A stretch of 64,000 bases of DNA. It comes from a virus. The stretch is from positions 1 through 64,000 of the IMG/VR virus record IMGVR_UViG_3300035688_000002, one strand, 5' to 3'. Shown piece after piece: positions 1 through 8,222 of this stretch (positions within the stretch are counted from its first letter, which is position 1; the number at the start of each line of letters is the position of its first letter). Both the position numbers and the translations under genes were made by a program. The notes below the pieces were generated by a model. It ran no database searches. It was not told the DNA's origin and was given only the letters and a program-made list of their open reading frames with translations.

Positions 1-45
1 AAAATAATCGACTCTGTCTTGCATGATTCTCTCAGAATCTTCCAT
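1..45 (-). CDS. partial CDS, N-terminal 15 codons
   Basis: Only the first 15 codons lie in the window. An ATG at 45 is preceded by AGGAGG with a 5-base spacer, which makes this a convincing start. The peptide begins MEDSERIMQDRVDYF and is too short to assign. It follows the DUF1508-like gene in the same minus-strand run. Confidence 0.7.
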   Translation of the reverse strand, partial: MEDSERIMQDRVDYF

Positions 46-78
46 GATTGCCTCCTAATCGATGATACATGGTTTTTC

Positions 79-297
79 CTACTTGTCCAGCCCCTTCTGC
101 AACTCTTCTACAGGCTCAGGGACTCGGGATGACTTTGTCTTCTTGGCAAAGACCATCTTTAACCCCATCAGTTTGAATGACCTCTCACATTTTGTTGCAG
201 AGGGGAAGGATTCATTCGAAGAAACAATGGACTTTCCGTCCCTAACCAAAACCCAGAAAAATCCGCCTTTTCTGTTTTTCTTGACTACATATTCCAC
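79..297 (-). CDS. DUF1508/YegP-like small protein
   Basis: A 72-residue protein. Residues 10-45 (FFWVLVRDGKSIVSSNESF followed by a Cys and Phe-rich helix) resemble the YegP/DUF1508 beta-beta-alpha unit, in which a strand reading FxFxLxxxxGxxI is followed by a conserved serine-rich turn. Family function is unknown. The start is a GTG with GAGGT five bases upstream. It is the last complete gene after the glycan cassette. The lysine-rich tail (residues 50-72) looks disordered. Confidence 0.6.
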   Translation of the reverse strand: MEYVVKKNRKGGFFWVLVRDGKSIVSSNESFPSATKCERSFKLMGLKMVFAKKTKSSRVPEPVEELQKGLDK

Positions 298-308
298 CTT
301 TCACCTCT

Positions 309-1391
309 TTAAAGGAATTCCAGTGCCATTTCATGCCCCGCAATGCAGTGTTCTATAACCTCATTATAGAGGCACATCCCACACTTGGGGCAGAGCTGTG
401 GCAATATTTTATTGACTTTCTCTCTATGGGAGATTGACCCCCACCTCGATACAAGCTCTTTGAAGTTTGTGTAAGGCCCAAGATGTAGAGTCTCATCCCC
501 ACGTCTGTCTGCACAGAGATAGAAAATGCCATTAGCTGCCAAGACCCCGCTAATTGGTGTAACACAACATTTCTTAAATCTGACTACTTTTTCCCACTCT
601 CTCTCGAACTTCATAACAATACCATAAACATGAAAATTTACATCCTCAAAGTTCTTTCGCGCTTCTCTGAGATAGTATTCTGCTGTCTTCCTCACTCCCC
701 TTGTAAACCGATATTTTGGAATATAGGCGGGCCTATAGTGAATCTCATCGACACCAAGATTCTTTCCCAAATCCGCAAAGGCAAACATCTCCCCGTAATT
801 CAGATGATGAATCAGGAACTTCATAGTTATTCTGGGCTTCTTAGTCTCTCCTCTGTTCTCTACAAGCCACTTAACATTAGCTATGACTTTCTCAAAGGCG
901 TTTGCCGGAGCACGTTTGGCTTTGAGATAGGTATTGGCAGTTGCAGCATCAACAGAAATGCCGATCCAATCACAAAAGGAAAGGACTGCCTTCCGAAGAG
1001 TGGGTTTTGATAGTCCAACAGCGTTTGTCTTTAATCCTATCTGTAATTTAGCTTGACCACAGCCATTTATAAATTCTGTTATCTTAGGATGTAAGAGCGG
1101 CTCACCACCAGAGAGAAGTATGGCTTTCACGCCCCATTCAGCAACACTTTGGGGAATGGAAACAAACTCTCCATCAGGGATAGAAACTCCAAACTGACTG
1201 CGAAAATCCCTGTTTTTGCACCACTTACAATTCACAGTGCAGAGGTTGGTAGGATCGACTGTGAGCATCACTGGCGGAGGGAGTTCTCCATCACCCTCTA
1301 TCCAGCTTAAAATCTTTGTGAGATTCTCCCGCCAGGCTAGGATTTTCATTGCGTTAAAAGAGCTAAAAGGATGCAACGCTTCTTTCCACAT
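309..1391 (-). CDS. radical SAM protein with SPASM-like C-terminal cysteines
   Basis: The 360-residue protein has the radical SAM cluster motif CTVNCKWC (C51, C55, C58) near the N-terminus, a GGEP motif around residue 97, and a cysteine-rich C-terminus (CCVTP, YLCAD and LCPKCGMC) like the auxiliary-cluster SPASM/twitch domains. Such enzymes use S-adenosylmethionine and a 4Fe-4S cluster for radical chemistry on peptides, sugars or lipids; the substrate cannot be read here. It directly follows the epimerase gene (stop TAG next to ATG) and belongs to the glycan-type cassette. The start is ATG at 1391 with GAGGTG upstream. Confidence 0.8.
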   Translation of the reverse strand: MWKEALHPFSSFNAMKILAWRENLTKILSWIEGDGELPPPVMLTVDPTNLCTVNCKWCKNRDFRSQFGVSIPDGEFVSIPQSVAEWGVKAILLSGGEPLLHPKITEFINGCGQAKLQIGLKTNAVGLSKPTLRKAVLSFCDWIGISVDAATANTYLKAKRAPANAFEKVIANVKWLVENRGETKKPRITMKFLIHHLNYGEMFAFADLGKNLGVDEIHYRPAYIPKYRFTRGVRKTAEYYLREARKNFEDVNFHVYGIVMKFEREWEKVVRFKKCCVTPISGVLAANGIFYLCADRRGDETLHLGPYTNFKELVSRWGSISHREKVNKILPQLCPKCGMCLYNEVIEHCIAGHEMALEFL

Positions 1392-2345
1392 CTACCACCT
1401 CTGAATCGCGAGAGAATAATTTTCTCGAAACCAGCAAACAGTCTTTCCAATCCCGTCGTGTATTGATGTTGGTGGGTCCCACTCGAGATGCGTTTTCATT
1501 CTTGAAACATCAAAAACTTTGCGAAGCTGTCCGTCTGGCTTATCACTCTCCCAGACTATCTTTCCTTTAAACTCAGCCGCAGTACCAATGGTTTCGGCTA
1601 ACTCTTTTATAGAGGTGCCAATGCCGGTTCCTATGTTCAAAGGCTCTATTTCGTCATATTTTTCAGCGGCCAGAACTATCGCTTCAGCAGCGTCCCCAAC
1701 ATACAGAAACTCACGAATGGGAGCTCCTGTTCCCCAGCAGTGAACCTCTGGCTCATTCTTCATTGCAGCCTCGGCAAACTTACGGATTAGAGCTGCAACG
1801 ACATGGGAGCGCTCTGGGTTATAGGAATCCCATTCGCCATACAGATTGGCTAATAGAAGGTGAATGCCGTTAAATCCATACTGTTTCTTATATGCCTCAC
1901 ATTGAATCTGCATCATTTTCTTTGTCATTCCATAGCAACGAACACTTTCGTGACAAGGGCCATTCCAGAGACTGCCCTCCGAGAGAGTGCCTTCAAGATA
2001 CCCTGGATATGAGCAGGCCGTTCCTATGCCTATGAATTTCTTTGCGCCAACCTTGACACTCGCTTCTATGACATTTGCTCCCATGACCAGATTCTCAAAG
2101 TAAATCCTGGCAGGGTATTTGGCATTAATTCCCAAACCCCCATAATAGGCTGCTGCGTGAATGACTATATCAGGCTCGATATCGGAGAAGTAACGCAGGG
2201 TTTCCTTAAATTCAATGAGATTTGCTGTGCTAAAGCTTCTAGGGACAAAGACTGTTGCCCCTCTTTTTTCTAACAAAGCACGAATCCTTCTGCCAAGAAA
2301 ACCGCTCCCTCCTGTGAGAATGACCTTTGTCCCTTTAAGATTCAT
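1392..2345 (-). CDS. NAD-dependent epimerase/dehydratase, GDP-L-fucose synthase-like
   Basis: A 317-residue short-chain dehydrogenase of the extended type. The N-terminal Rossmann motif TGGSGFLG (residues 11-18) binds NAD(P). A catalytic YGMTK (YxxxK) lies near residue 138, preceded by the serine region GTACSYPG. The segment NLYGEWDSYNPERSHVVAALI closely follows the GDP-L-fucose synthase pattern. Length matches that family (about 310-320). The likely role is the last steps of a GDP-deoxyhexose for the neighbouring glycosyltransferases; the exact sugar is inferred. Confidence 0.8.
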   Translation of the reverse strand: MNLKGTKVILTGGSGFLGRRIRALLEKRGATVFVPRSFSTANLIEFKETLRYFSDIEPDIVIHAAAYYGGLGINAKYPARIYFENLVMGANVIEASVKVGAKKFIGIGTACSYPGYLEGTLSEGSLWNGPCHESVRCYGMTKKMMQIQCEAYKKQYGFNGIHLLLANLYGEWDSYNPERSHVVAALIRKFAEAAMKNEPEVHCWGTGAPIREFLYVGDAAEAIVLAAEKYDEIEPLNIGTGIGTSIKELAETIGTAAEFKGKIVWESDKPDGQLRKVFDVSRMKTHLEWDPPTSIHDGIGKTVCWFRENYSLAIQRW

Positions 2346-2356
2346 ATTTTTCTCCC

Positions 2357-3301
2357 TTACACATTGGAATACTGTGGTTTTAATTCAAAATCCTGGAATA
2401 AGGCAAGAAGCTGGGTTATTCCTTCCCCGAGCGAAACACTCGTTCTGAATCCAACCCGGTGAATCTTTGCATAGCTAACACCATAATCTCTCTTGTCCTC
2501 ATCGTGTCCTACATCTGCGTAATGGAGATAGAATTTTGTTCGCTTAGCCAGAGCTTCGGCTATCTCCTGCTTCGTCAGATTCAGTCCTTCAGAGCCAACA
2601 TTGAATGTCTCGCCTCTCATCCTCTCGTAATTCTGTAAGCCAAAAATGAAAGACAAGGCCATATCCACTACATGAATGAAAGTGCGTCTAAAGTGCCTCT
2701 CATAGACAATAAGATTGCGATCCCTGATGGCTCGGTAACAGAAATCATTGATAAGCAAATCAAGACGCAGTCTGGGGGACACCCCATAGCCAGTTGCAAA
2801 TCTATAAATGACGGTTTCTGAAAGTTCGGTTCTCATAAGTTTTTCAGCCTCAGCTTTAGTCATACCATAGATGGTTAGTGGATGAAGTGGGGTTTCCTCC
2901 ATGCACAATCCCTCAACATTGCCATAGACAGAGCCAGTAGAGGCAAACAAGAGTTTGGGAGAGGGATTCATTCGCCTGCAGGCGTTTGCCACAATGTTTG
3001 AACCTGCTGTGTTAATATCAAAGGCCCTCTTCTCGTCCTTCTTACATAGTGGGAAACCAACAAGACCTGCCAAGTGAATGACAGCATCACAACCACGCAT
3101 TGTAGCAATGACAGACTCTTGGTTGCGGACATCGCCTCTTACAAACTCAAATCCTTTACGGAGAAAACACCCAAAGAGAGGGTCAAGGCCATATTCAAGG
3201 CTATCGAAGACCCTCACTTTGTAGCCTTTATCCAGAAGAAGCGGAACTAAAACACTTCCTACGAATCCTGCACCGCCTGTAACCAACACTCGCTCACTCA
3301 A
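2357..3301 (-). CDS. NAD-dependent sugar epimerase/dehydratase
   Basis: A 314-residue extended SDR protein. It has VTGGAGFVGS at residues 7-16, an early acidic residue binding the ribose (VFDSLEYG), and YGMTK near residue 144 as the catalytic YxxxK, preceded by FASTGSVYG. It is clearly paralogous in fold to the preceding epimerase but falls nearer the UDP-glucose 4-epimerase/dehydratase side. It overlaps the sulfatase-like gene by 8 bases, so the two are probably co-translated. It likely supplies a nucleotide sugar. Confidence 0.8.
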   Translation of the reverse strand: MSERVLVTGGAGFVGSVLVPLLLDKGYKVRVFDSLEYGLDPLFGCFLRKGFEFVRGDVRNQESVIATMRGCDAVIHLAGLVGFPLCKKDEKRAFDINTAGSNIVANACRRMNPSPKLLFASTGSVYGNVEGLCMEETPLHPLTIYGMTKAEAEKLMRTELSETVIYRFATGYGVSPRLRLDLLINDFCYRAIRDRNLIVYERHFRRTFIHVVDMALSFIFGLQNYERMRGETFNVGSEGLNLTKQEIAEALAKRTKFYLHYADVGHDEDKRDYGVSYAKIHRVGFRTSVSLGEGITQLLALFQDFELKPQYSNV

Positions 3302-4529
3302 TTTCCTCTCCCCAGTTAATCTCTCTAAAAATGGAGTTTCTCATCCCATCCCTGTAAAAAGAGGTGGGAGAGACTCCGGGTCCAATATACAGGTTATTAT
3401 TCTCTTCGGGATCGTCTCTCAGACAGTAAAGCTCCTCCCATTCGTCAGTTTTTGCTCCGTGGGCCGTGCTAAGAATGTATTTGTAATCATTTGTTACGAC
3501 GCCTCTTTTACCGGTATGAATAAATGGAGCAGGGCCACTAACTCTTCTTCTCTTATGAAATTTTCTCTCTCTCTTCATCTCCATAAAAGCCCGATTCCTT
3601 GAGCCATGCATAAGCAGGTTTCTTCCTTTGCCCCAATATCCCACTCGCAACAGAGTCGCTCCAACATCGACTATTGAACAGATTCCTTCATCCTCCCTGG
3701 ATTTGACTCCAGGATAATGAAGTAAAAGTGGTATCCTGACAACTGGCTCATATAAATTGTATCCGTGTCCTCCATACTGATGCTCCCAAAGTTCTTCCCC
3801 GTGATCCGAAAGGAAAACAACAGCAGTGTTCTCTAAGAACTTCCCTGCTTCCAAGAAAGCAAAAATCCTTCCCAGTTTCTTATCATATTGAGAGCAGGCA
3901 TCCTTATAGTAGGTTCTGACAAAATCCTGTCGTTGTGATTCAGAGAAAGCCACAGCTGATGTCTTTTCACCTTCTATTTTCTCATTCCTGACCGAGTTCT
4001 CACGCTTCCAGGGCCCGTAAGGCTCATGACAATCAAAATCCTGAGAGTAGAAGAACCACGCTGTCTTCTGATTACGAATATCATTCATTCCGCCTTCTAA
4101 GACAATCCCTGCAAAGACACTAACATCAAGATAAACCCAATCCCACTGCGAGACACAATGAAATCCATTTGCAAACCCGAATGCGCCTGATACCCACCCT
4201 CCTCCCATTTTAGCCATTGTGTAATAGCCCCACTCTTGAAGTACTGAGGGTAACCACCACCCTTTTTTAAGCTTAGGAGTGAAGAACTTTCGATGTTCCA
4301 TTAACACTCCGTCAAGCACACTCCTTGTAGCGTCTGAAACGCCAATATCTGTCGGATACCGTGATGTCAACAGAGAGGCGTTGGCTGCAAGCGTCCAGGG
4401 AGCGGTAGTATAAGCCCTATTAAATTTAATACAGTGTCTTCTGGCAAATTCATTGAGATTGGGCATAAGCTCAGAGTTATAAGCATGATCAGCTCTGAGT
4501 GAGTCAGTTATCATTAAAATTACATTCAT
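3294..4529 (-). CDS. sulfatase/alkaline-phosphatase-fold hydrolase or transferase
   Basis: A 411-residue protein of the sulfatase superfamily. It has an N-terminal metal site ILMITDSLRADH (D9, D14), a nucleophile region TTAPWTLAANASLLTSRYP near residues 41-60, and the C-terminal metal site LSDHGEELWEH followed by GHG. No CxPxR or SxPxR formylglycine motif is present; a Thr or Ser in the APWTL stretch would have to act. That makes a phospho- or sulfo-transferase or phosphodiesterase as plausible as a true sulfatase. No signal peptide or membrane anchor is visible, so it would act in the cytoplasm. Confidence 0.75.
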   Translation of the reverse strand: MNVILMITDSLRADHAYNSELMPNLNEFARRHCIKFNRAYTTAPWTLAANASLLTSRYPTDIGVSDATRSVLDGVLMEHRKFFTPKLKKGWWLPSVLQEWGYYTMAKMGGGWVSGAFGFANGFHCVSQWDWVYLDVSVFAGIVLEGGMNDIRNQKTAWFFYSQDFDCHEPYGPWKRENSVRNEKIEGEKTSAVAFSESQRQDFVRTYYKDACSQYDKKLGRIFAFLEAGKFLENTAVVFLSDHGEELWEHQYGGHGYNLYEPVVRIPLLLHYPGVKSREDEGICSIVDVGATLLRVGYWGKGRNLLMHGSRNRAFMEMKRERKFHKRRRVSGPAPFIHTGKRGVVTNDYKYILSTAHGAKTDEWEELYCLRDDPEENNNLYIGPGVSPTSFYRDGMRNSIFREINWGEEIE

Positions 4530-4535
4530 GCTGAT

Positions 4536-5084
4536 TTAGCCTTTTATTATCAATCCAATTCCCATCCAGTCTGGTTTGAAGGAGAAAAGAACCTTCAGAT
4601 AGCGACGCTCATCTCTCATTATTTCTCCCCAAAGCCTTTTTACTTCAACGGTGCTGGGATTCTGTTTATTTACGGTCATCGCATCATGGAAAGCAACAAT
4701 GTGCCTGGTTAGTGGCTCATACAGCCTGTAATCCTCCTTTACGGACTCATAAAGATGAGAGGCATCTATAAACAGAAGGTCAATTTGCCTCCCTTTTAGC
4801 CGCTCTTCCAACAGCATCACCGTCCCTGCATTATGGGAATCTCCCGCTATATCAGGGTTAAGATCTTTATGAATATCAATCCCAATGTGTTCAGCGTTCA
4901 AAATTCCCTCATAAAAGAGTTTCTGACGGTTCTTCTCTATCCCTATCTCTACCACTATCGGCTTTACGATGCCCCTGTTGCTAAAATACGCTCCCACAAA
5001 CTCAAGAAAGCCCCTCCATTCCTCTCTCTGCTGACTGGGAGCAAAAGAGTTAAAGAGCTTGTTAAATGTTTCAATATTTAGCAT
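4536..5084 (-). CDS. class I SAM-dependent methyltransferase
   Basis: About 182 residues. Strand 1 carries VVEIGIEKNRQK, strand 2 IGIDIH, and strand 4 IDLLFIDASHLYESVKEDY, the hallmark of the Methyltransf_24 group. HDAM near the end fits a catalytic or metal His. GAGG sits six bases before the ATG at 5084; a GTG at 5096 is an alternative start. The substrate is probably a sugar or small molecule, given the glycosyltransferase neighbours. Confidence 0.7.
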   Translation of the reverse strand: MLNIETFNKLFNSFAPSQQREEWRGFLEFVGAYFSNRGIVKPIVVEIGIEKNRQKLFYEGILNAEHIGIDIHKDLNPDIAGDSHNAGTVMLLEERLKGRQIDLLFIDASHLYESVKEDYRLYEPLTRHIVAFHDAMTVNKQNPSTVEVKRLWGEIMRDERRYLKVLFSFKPDWMGIGLIIKG

Positions 5085-5099
5085 CAATATCCTCACTCT

Positions 5100-5846
5100 T
5101 TAAAATAGCTGGGGGTCATGAAGGTGCCTTTCACATTCACTCCTTATATCTGTCTCAGTAATATGATGGTGTTGCCAAGCCCATCTCCTCTCTAAGTTCT
5201 CCTTGCTTTGTCTGTCACGTTGATTCTTAATCCTCCTCTGCACTGCCATATCAGGGTCTGCCATCTGCCAATGAATTCCATCAAACCTTGTTTCTGAAAC
5301 CTGTATTTTGAGATTCTTCCGATAAGCGTGAAACCCCGGAACCCATTCAATTCCAACCTCAGGCTTTACAATGATTGGCTTCCTATACATAGCGTTTATG
5401 CCTCTGGTTCTATTTGGATCACCATGTCGACGTTGCCATATCGCTGGCGATGATGAGTCTAAGTCCTTATCATTAATGTGCCTATAAACCTGCCACATCC
5501 ACGCATAGAGAAGATTACCATCCGCCTGTCCCAGAGCTTCCCTCCATCCATCTCGGTTTCCCATTGGGAAAATAAGCTCATCAGCATCTGCATATATCAC
5601 CCAATCGCTCTTCAGACCCGAAACTGTCTTATTTATGTTCTCAGATTGTTGGAGACAGTTAAAGAGATTAGGATAGCGAAAATAATCAATTTTGACATTG
5701 GGATAGCGAGAGCAAATTTCGACCGTCTCATCATCCGTGTCAGCATCCACAATGACAAGAATCTCATTAGCAAATCTGTAATGACCAAGAAAAAATGGTG
5801 CTAAAAATGCCTCATTGTACCAAGCCGTAACAACAGTTATTTTCAC
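5100..5846 (-). CDS. GT2-family glycosyltransferase (Glyco_tranf_2_4 type)
   Basis: The 248-residue protein starts MKITVVTAWYNEA, the usual GT2 first strand. The nucleotide region is ILVIVDADTDD and the metal-binding DADE box appears as VIYADADELIF near residue 89. The C-terminal part has HWQMADPDMAVQRR, seen in glycosyltransferases that carry a terminal His/Arg-rich region. It overlaps the upstream radical SAM gene by four bases (ATGA). Confidence 0.8.
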   Translation of the reverse strand: MKITVVTAWYNEAFLAPFFLGHYRFANEILVIVDADTDDETVEICSRYPNVKIDYFRYPNLFNCLQQSENINKTVSGLKSDWVIYADADELIFPMGNRDGWREALGQADGNLLYAWMWQVYRHINDKDLDSSSPAIWQRRHGDPNRTRGINAMYRKPIIVKPEVGIEWVPGFHAYRKNLKIQVSETRFDGIHWQMADPDMAVQRRIKNQRDRQSKENLERRWAWQHHHITETDIRSECERHLHDPQLF

Positions 5847-6751
5847 TTCGATGGTCGTTCTCCTTTATATCTTCCGCCAGGTTGCTCTCGTCTCTTCCAG
5901 CCATGCTTCATATCTGATCTCAAATCCTGACGATAATTGCCTGGATCCCAATTCTCTTTAGCTCTCTCCATCTCTTCGATTGTAAGCTTTTGGTCAAAAA
6001 GACTCACATCTTCATCTGAAAGACACGGAAGCCCGCGGTCTCTAAATAGTTGAAGGAGCCCCGAGGACATCTTCTCCTTTTTCTCGTTAATCTTCTCTCT
6101 CTCCATTGGAATAGCAAAACCGCAATGGCCACAATATCTATCAACCTGATCTCTGAACTCATCGGGGGTTTTGTTCCACCAACCGTGCTCAACAGGAAAA
6201 CCCCCTTCTCCATCAAGCACTAGGTCAAGGGCATAAGCGATTTCACAGAAAAAAGCTCCTTTGGGCCCTATTGTTGGACACCAGGTCCTTTGTGCCCAAC
6301 ACTCATCTATAAGTTTGTCCCGATATGTCTTATTCTCAACGACATCCTGGATAGCAATCGTGATTGGCTGATGGACACAAACATCCAACTGATGGAGGTC
6401 GTGTGGGTTATAGTTGATGTGGGAAAACGAATCTCTTATCACAGATAGACAGTCTTTGTATTTCTGCCCGCCCATCGTGAACAGTTGGGTTTTTGTCTTT
6501 AACCCTCGTTTCTTGATGAGATGGCAGATTTCAACAAATTGAGGGTGAATAGTTGGTTCACCACCTATTATTCCTATCAGTCCTGGCCATCCCTCAAGAG
6601 AGTCCAAGGCGCGTTCAACTTCCTCGAAGGACATGAAAAATTGCTGATCCTTACGAGTATGTCTAATATATCTGTCACAGTAGAGGCAAGCCTTGAGACA
6701 GACATTGGTAATGTCAATGTGACATAGATAGGATTCCCAAAGCGGTTTCAT
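5843..6751 (-). CDS. radical SAM protein
   Basis: A 302-residue protein. The cluster motif is CLKACLYC (C18, C22, C25), followed by the SAM-binding GGEPT around residue 64. An extra cysteine group lies further on (CWAQRTWC, CEIAY, CGHCGF), so an auxiliary cluster is possible. I start it at 6751, where ATGA overlaps the preceding glycosyltransferase stop and GGAG precedes; a longer reading from 6781 lacks this support. The substrate is unknown; it is sandwiched between glycosyltransferases. Confidence 0.75.
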   Translation of the reverse strand: MKPLWESYLCHIDITNVCLKACLYCDRYIRHTRKDQQFFMSFEEVERALDSLEGWPGLIGIIGGEPTIHPQFVEICHLIKKRGLKTKTQLFTMGGQKYKDCLSVIRDSFSHINYNPHDLHQLDVCVHQPITIAIQDVVENKTYRDKLIDECWAQRTWCPTIGPKGAFFCEIAYALDLVLDGEGGFPVEHGWWNKTPDEFRDQVDRYCGHCGFAIPMEREKINEKKEKMSSGLLQLFRDRGLPCLSDEDVSLFDQKLTIEEMERAKENWDPGNYRQDLRSDMKHGWKRREQPGGRYKGERPSK

Positions 6752-7401
6752 TTCTCCAACCTTCCAAAGTCCCTTCCCCATAGCAACCCCCGTTGTGACC
6801 TTGCTAGGTAAACTCTTCGGTCTCTTTCTCGTACTTTATTTGCCAGTTTATATGTCAGGTCTTTGTCCCGATGATGTTCAACACTTATATCTTCCATAAA
6901 GTGAAATCTCTCGATCTTCTGTGCAAACATTCCCATCTCCGTATCAGAACCATAGTGAATGTAATCAGGACAGAAAACCTGATAATTTGGAAACTGATTT
7001 ATGAAGGCCTTTCCCATCAGACCAAAGGCAAACGGCGTGTTTTTTGGAGTAGAGAGCGTATTGAAGCCAATAAGACCCAATTTGTCTGGAAACTCATTCT
7101 CTAACCTATTCACAGCCTGTTTTATAAAACCTTTGGGAAAACAGAGGTCGTCTGAAGCATAAAGTGCTGCATCTGAGACAAAGGGCATAGCTCGGTTCAT
7201 TGAAAAGACATAGTCTCTCCTATACAGATTGAAGAGCAGTCCTACATCCATTTTCGCTACTGTTTCCAACAGCTTTTCATTCCCATCGGCTATAATCAAC
7301 ACTGAGAGGTTGGCATAGCCGTTCTCTAACAGTGAGAGAATAGCTTGTTGGAGGCTCTCAATGCGAGCGTGTGATGCAATAACAGCAGTAACGTGTGTCA
7401 C
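6748..7401 (-). CDS. GT2-like glycosyltransferase
   Basis: A 217-residue protein. It begins with the GT2 signature VTAVIASHARIESLQQAI and has VLIIADG and a DDLCFP motif near residue 79 that replaces the classic DxD. It is shorter than typical GT2 proteins (about 250-300), but both Rossmann half-domains are present. It overlaps its neighbours by four bases on each side. The acceptor is unknown. Confidence 0.7.
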   Translation of the reverse strand: MTHVTAVIASHARIESLQQAILSLLENGYANLSVLIIADGNEKLLETVAKMDVGLLFNLYRRDYVFSMNRAMPFVSDAALYASDDLCFPKGFIKQAVNRLENEFPDKLGLIGFNTLSTPKNTPFAFGLMGKAFINQFPNYQVFCPDYIHYGSDTEMGMFAQKIERFHFMEDISVEHHRDKDLTYKLANKVRERDRRVYLARSQRGLLWGRDFGRLEK

Positions 7402-8222
7402 TTAGCCTCCAATGCCCCACCGATTCCCCACAGTTTCTGTCTGATAGGCTCTATAGTCTCTGGGTGTTCGCCCGTATAAGACACGACACCCGATACGTTA
7501 AACACCTTTGCCCATTCTGGTTCTGCCTTTTCCCTACAAAATCTCTCCCATTCAGTAACCCCATAGCCTGTCTTCCTGAAATCCCCTCGCTCTACATAGT
7601 AACGGAGCTTCCAGAATTTCTTCTCTTTCGAGACTGCATGTCCATAGTGATGGAAAGTCACATCATTAAGATACATACGTGTTGGGCTGAGAGCGTGAGT
7701 CCATTCAGAAACTCCAGGAATTCCTACACGGTTGTGCGTTATGTGTGTCATCCCACCACAAAGCCGCCAGGCTGAAATCTCCCTTGGCCTGCTCCATGCC
7801 CCGCCTGTAATAATATGTTTGTCGTCCCTCCAAAAGTGAATACAATTGTAAGCTAGAGCAAGACAAGTCTGGGGGAGGCTTTTCATATGACTTGAAAGAC
7901 GCTTAATATTTTCTTCTGACCACATCTCATCAGCGTCTTGAAGTACACACCAAGAGTTAATATCTCTTGGCATGAGAGACAGATAAGCTCTTCTCTGAAT
8001 AACCTTATGATCTGTCTGTCCAGCCTCATTCCTAAAAGTCCCGCTAATAACCTGCACTTTGACTCCAATTCTTCTGGCTATCTCTGCCGTTCTGTCTGTA
8101 GATGCACCCCAAGGGGAACCATCCATGACAAAAATACGATCAGCACGGTCATAAACACTCCTAATAGCTGCGTCTATAAAAACTTCCTCATTGTAAGCAA
8201 TCATGCCCACATAAAGTTTCAT
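7398..8222 (-). CDS. GT2-like glycosyltransferase
   Basis: A 274-residue protein with the opening LYVGMIAYNEEVFIDAAIRS, typical of GT2 enzymes. It has IFVMDGSPWGASTDRTAEIA and a QDADEMW metal motif near residue 97. The C-terminal HHYGHAVSKEKKFWKLRYY resembles the region after the acceptor domain in phage-borne GT2 proteins. Four-base overlaps with both neighbours show translational coupling in the cassette. Confidence 0.8.
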   Translation of the reverse strand: MKLYVGMIAYNEEVFIDAAIRSVYDRADRIFVMDGSPWGASTDRTAEIARRIGVKVQVISGTFRNEAGQTDHKVIQRRAYLSLMPRDINSWCVLQDADEMWSEENIKRLSSHMKSLPQTCLALAYNCIHFWRDDKHIITGGAWSRPREISAWRLCGGMTHITHNRVGIPGVSEWTHALSPTRMYLNDVTFHHYGHAVSKEKKFWKLRYYVERGDFRKTGYGVTEWERFCREKAEPEWAKVFNVSGVVSYTGEHPETIEPIRQKLWGIGGALEAK

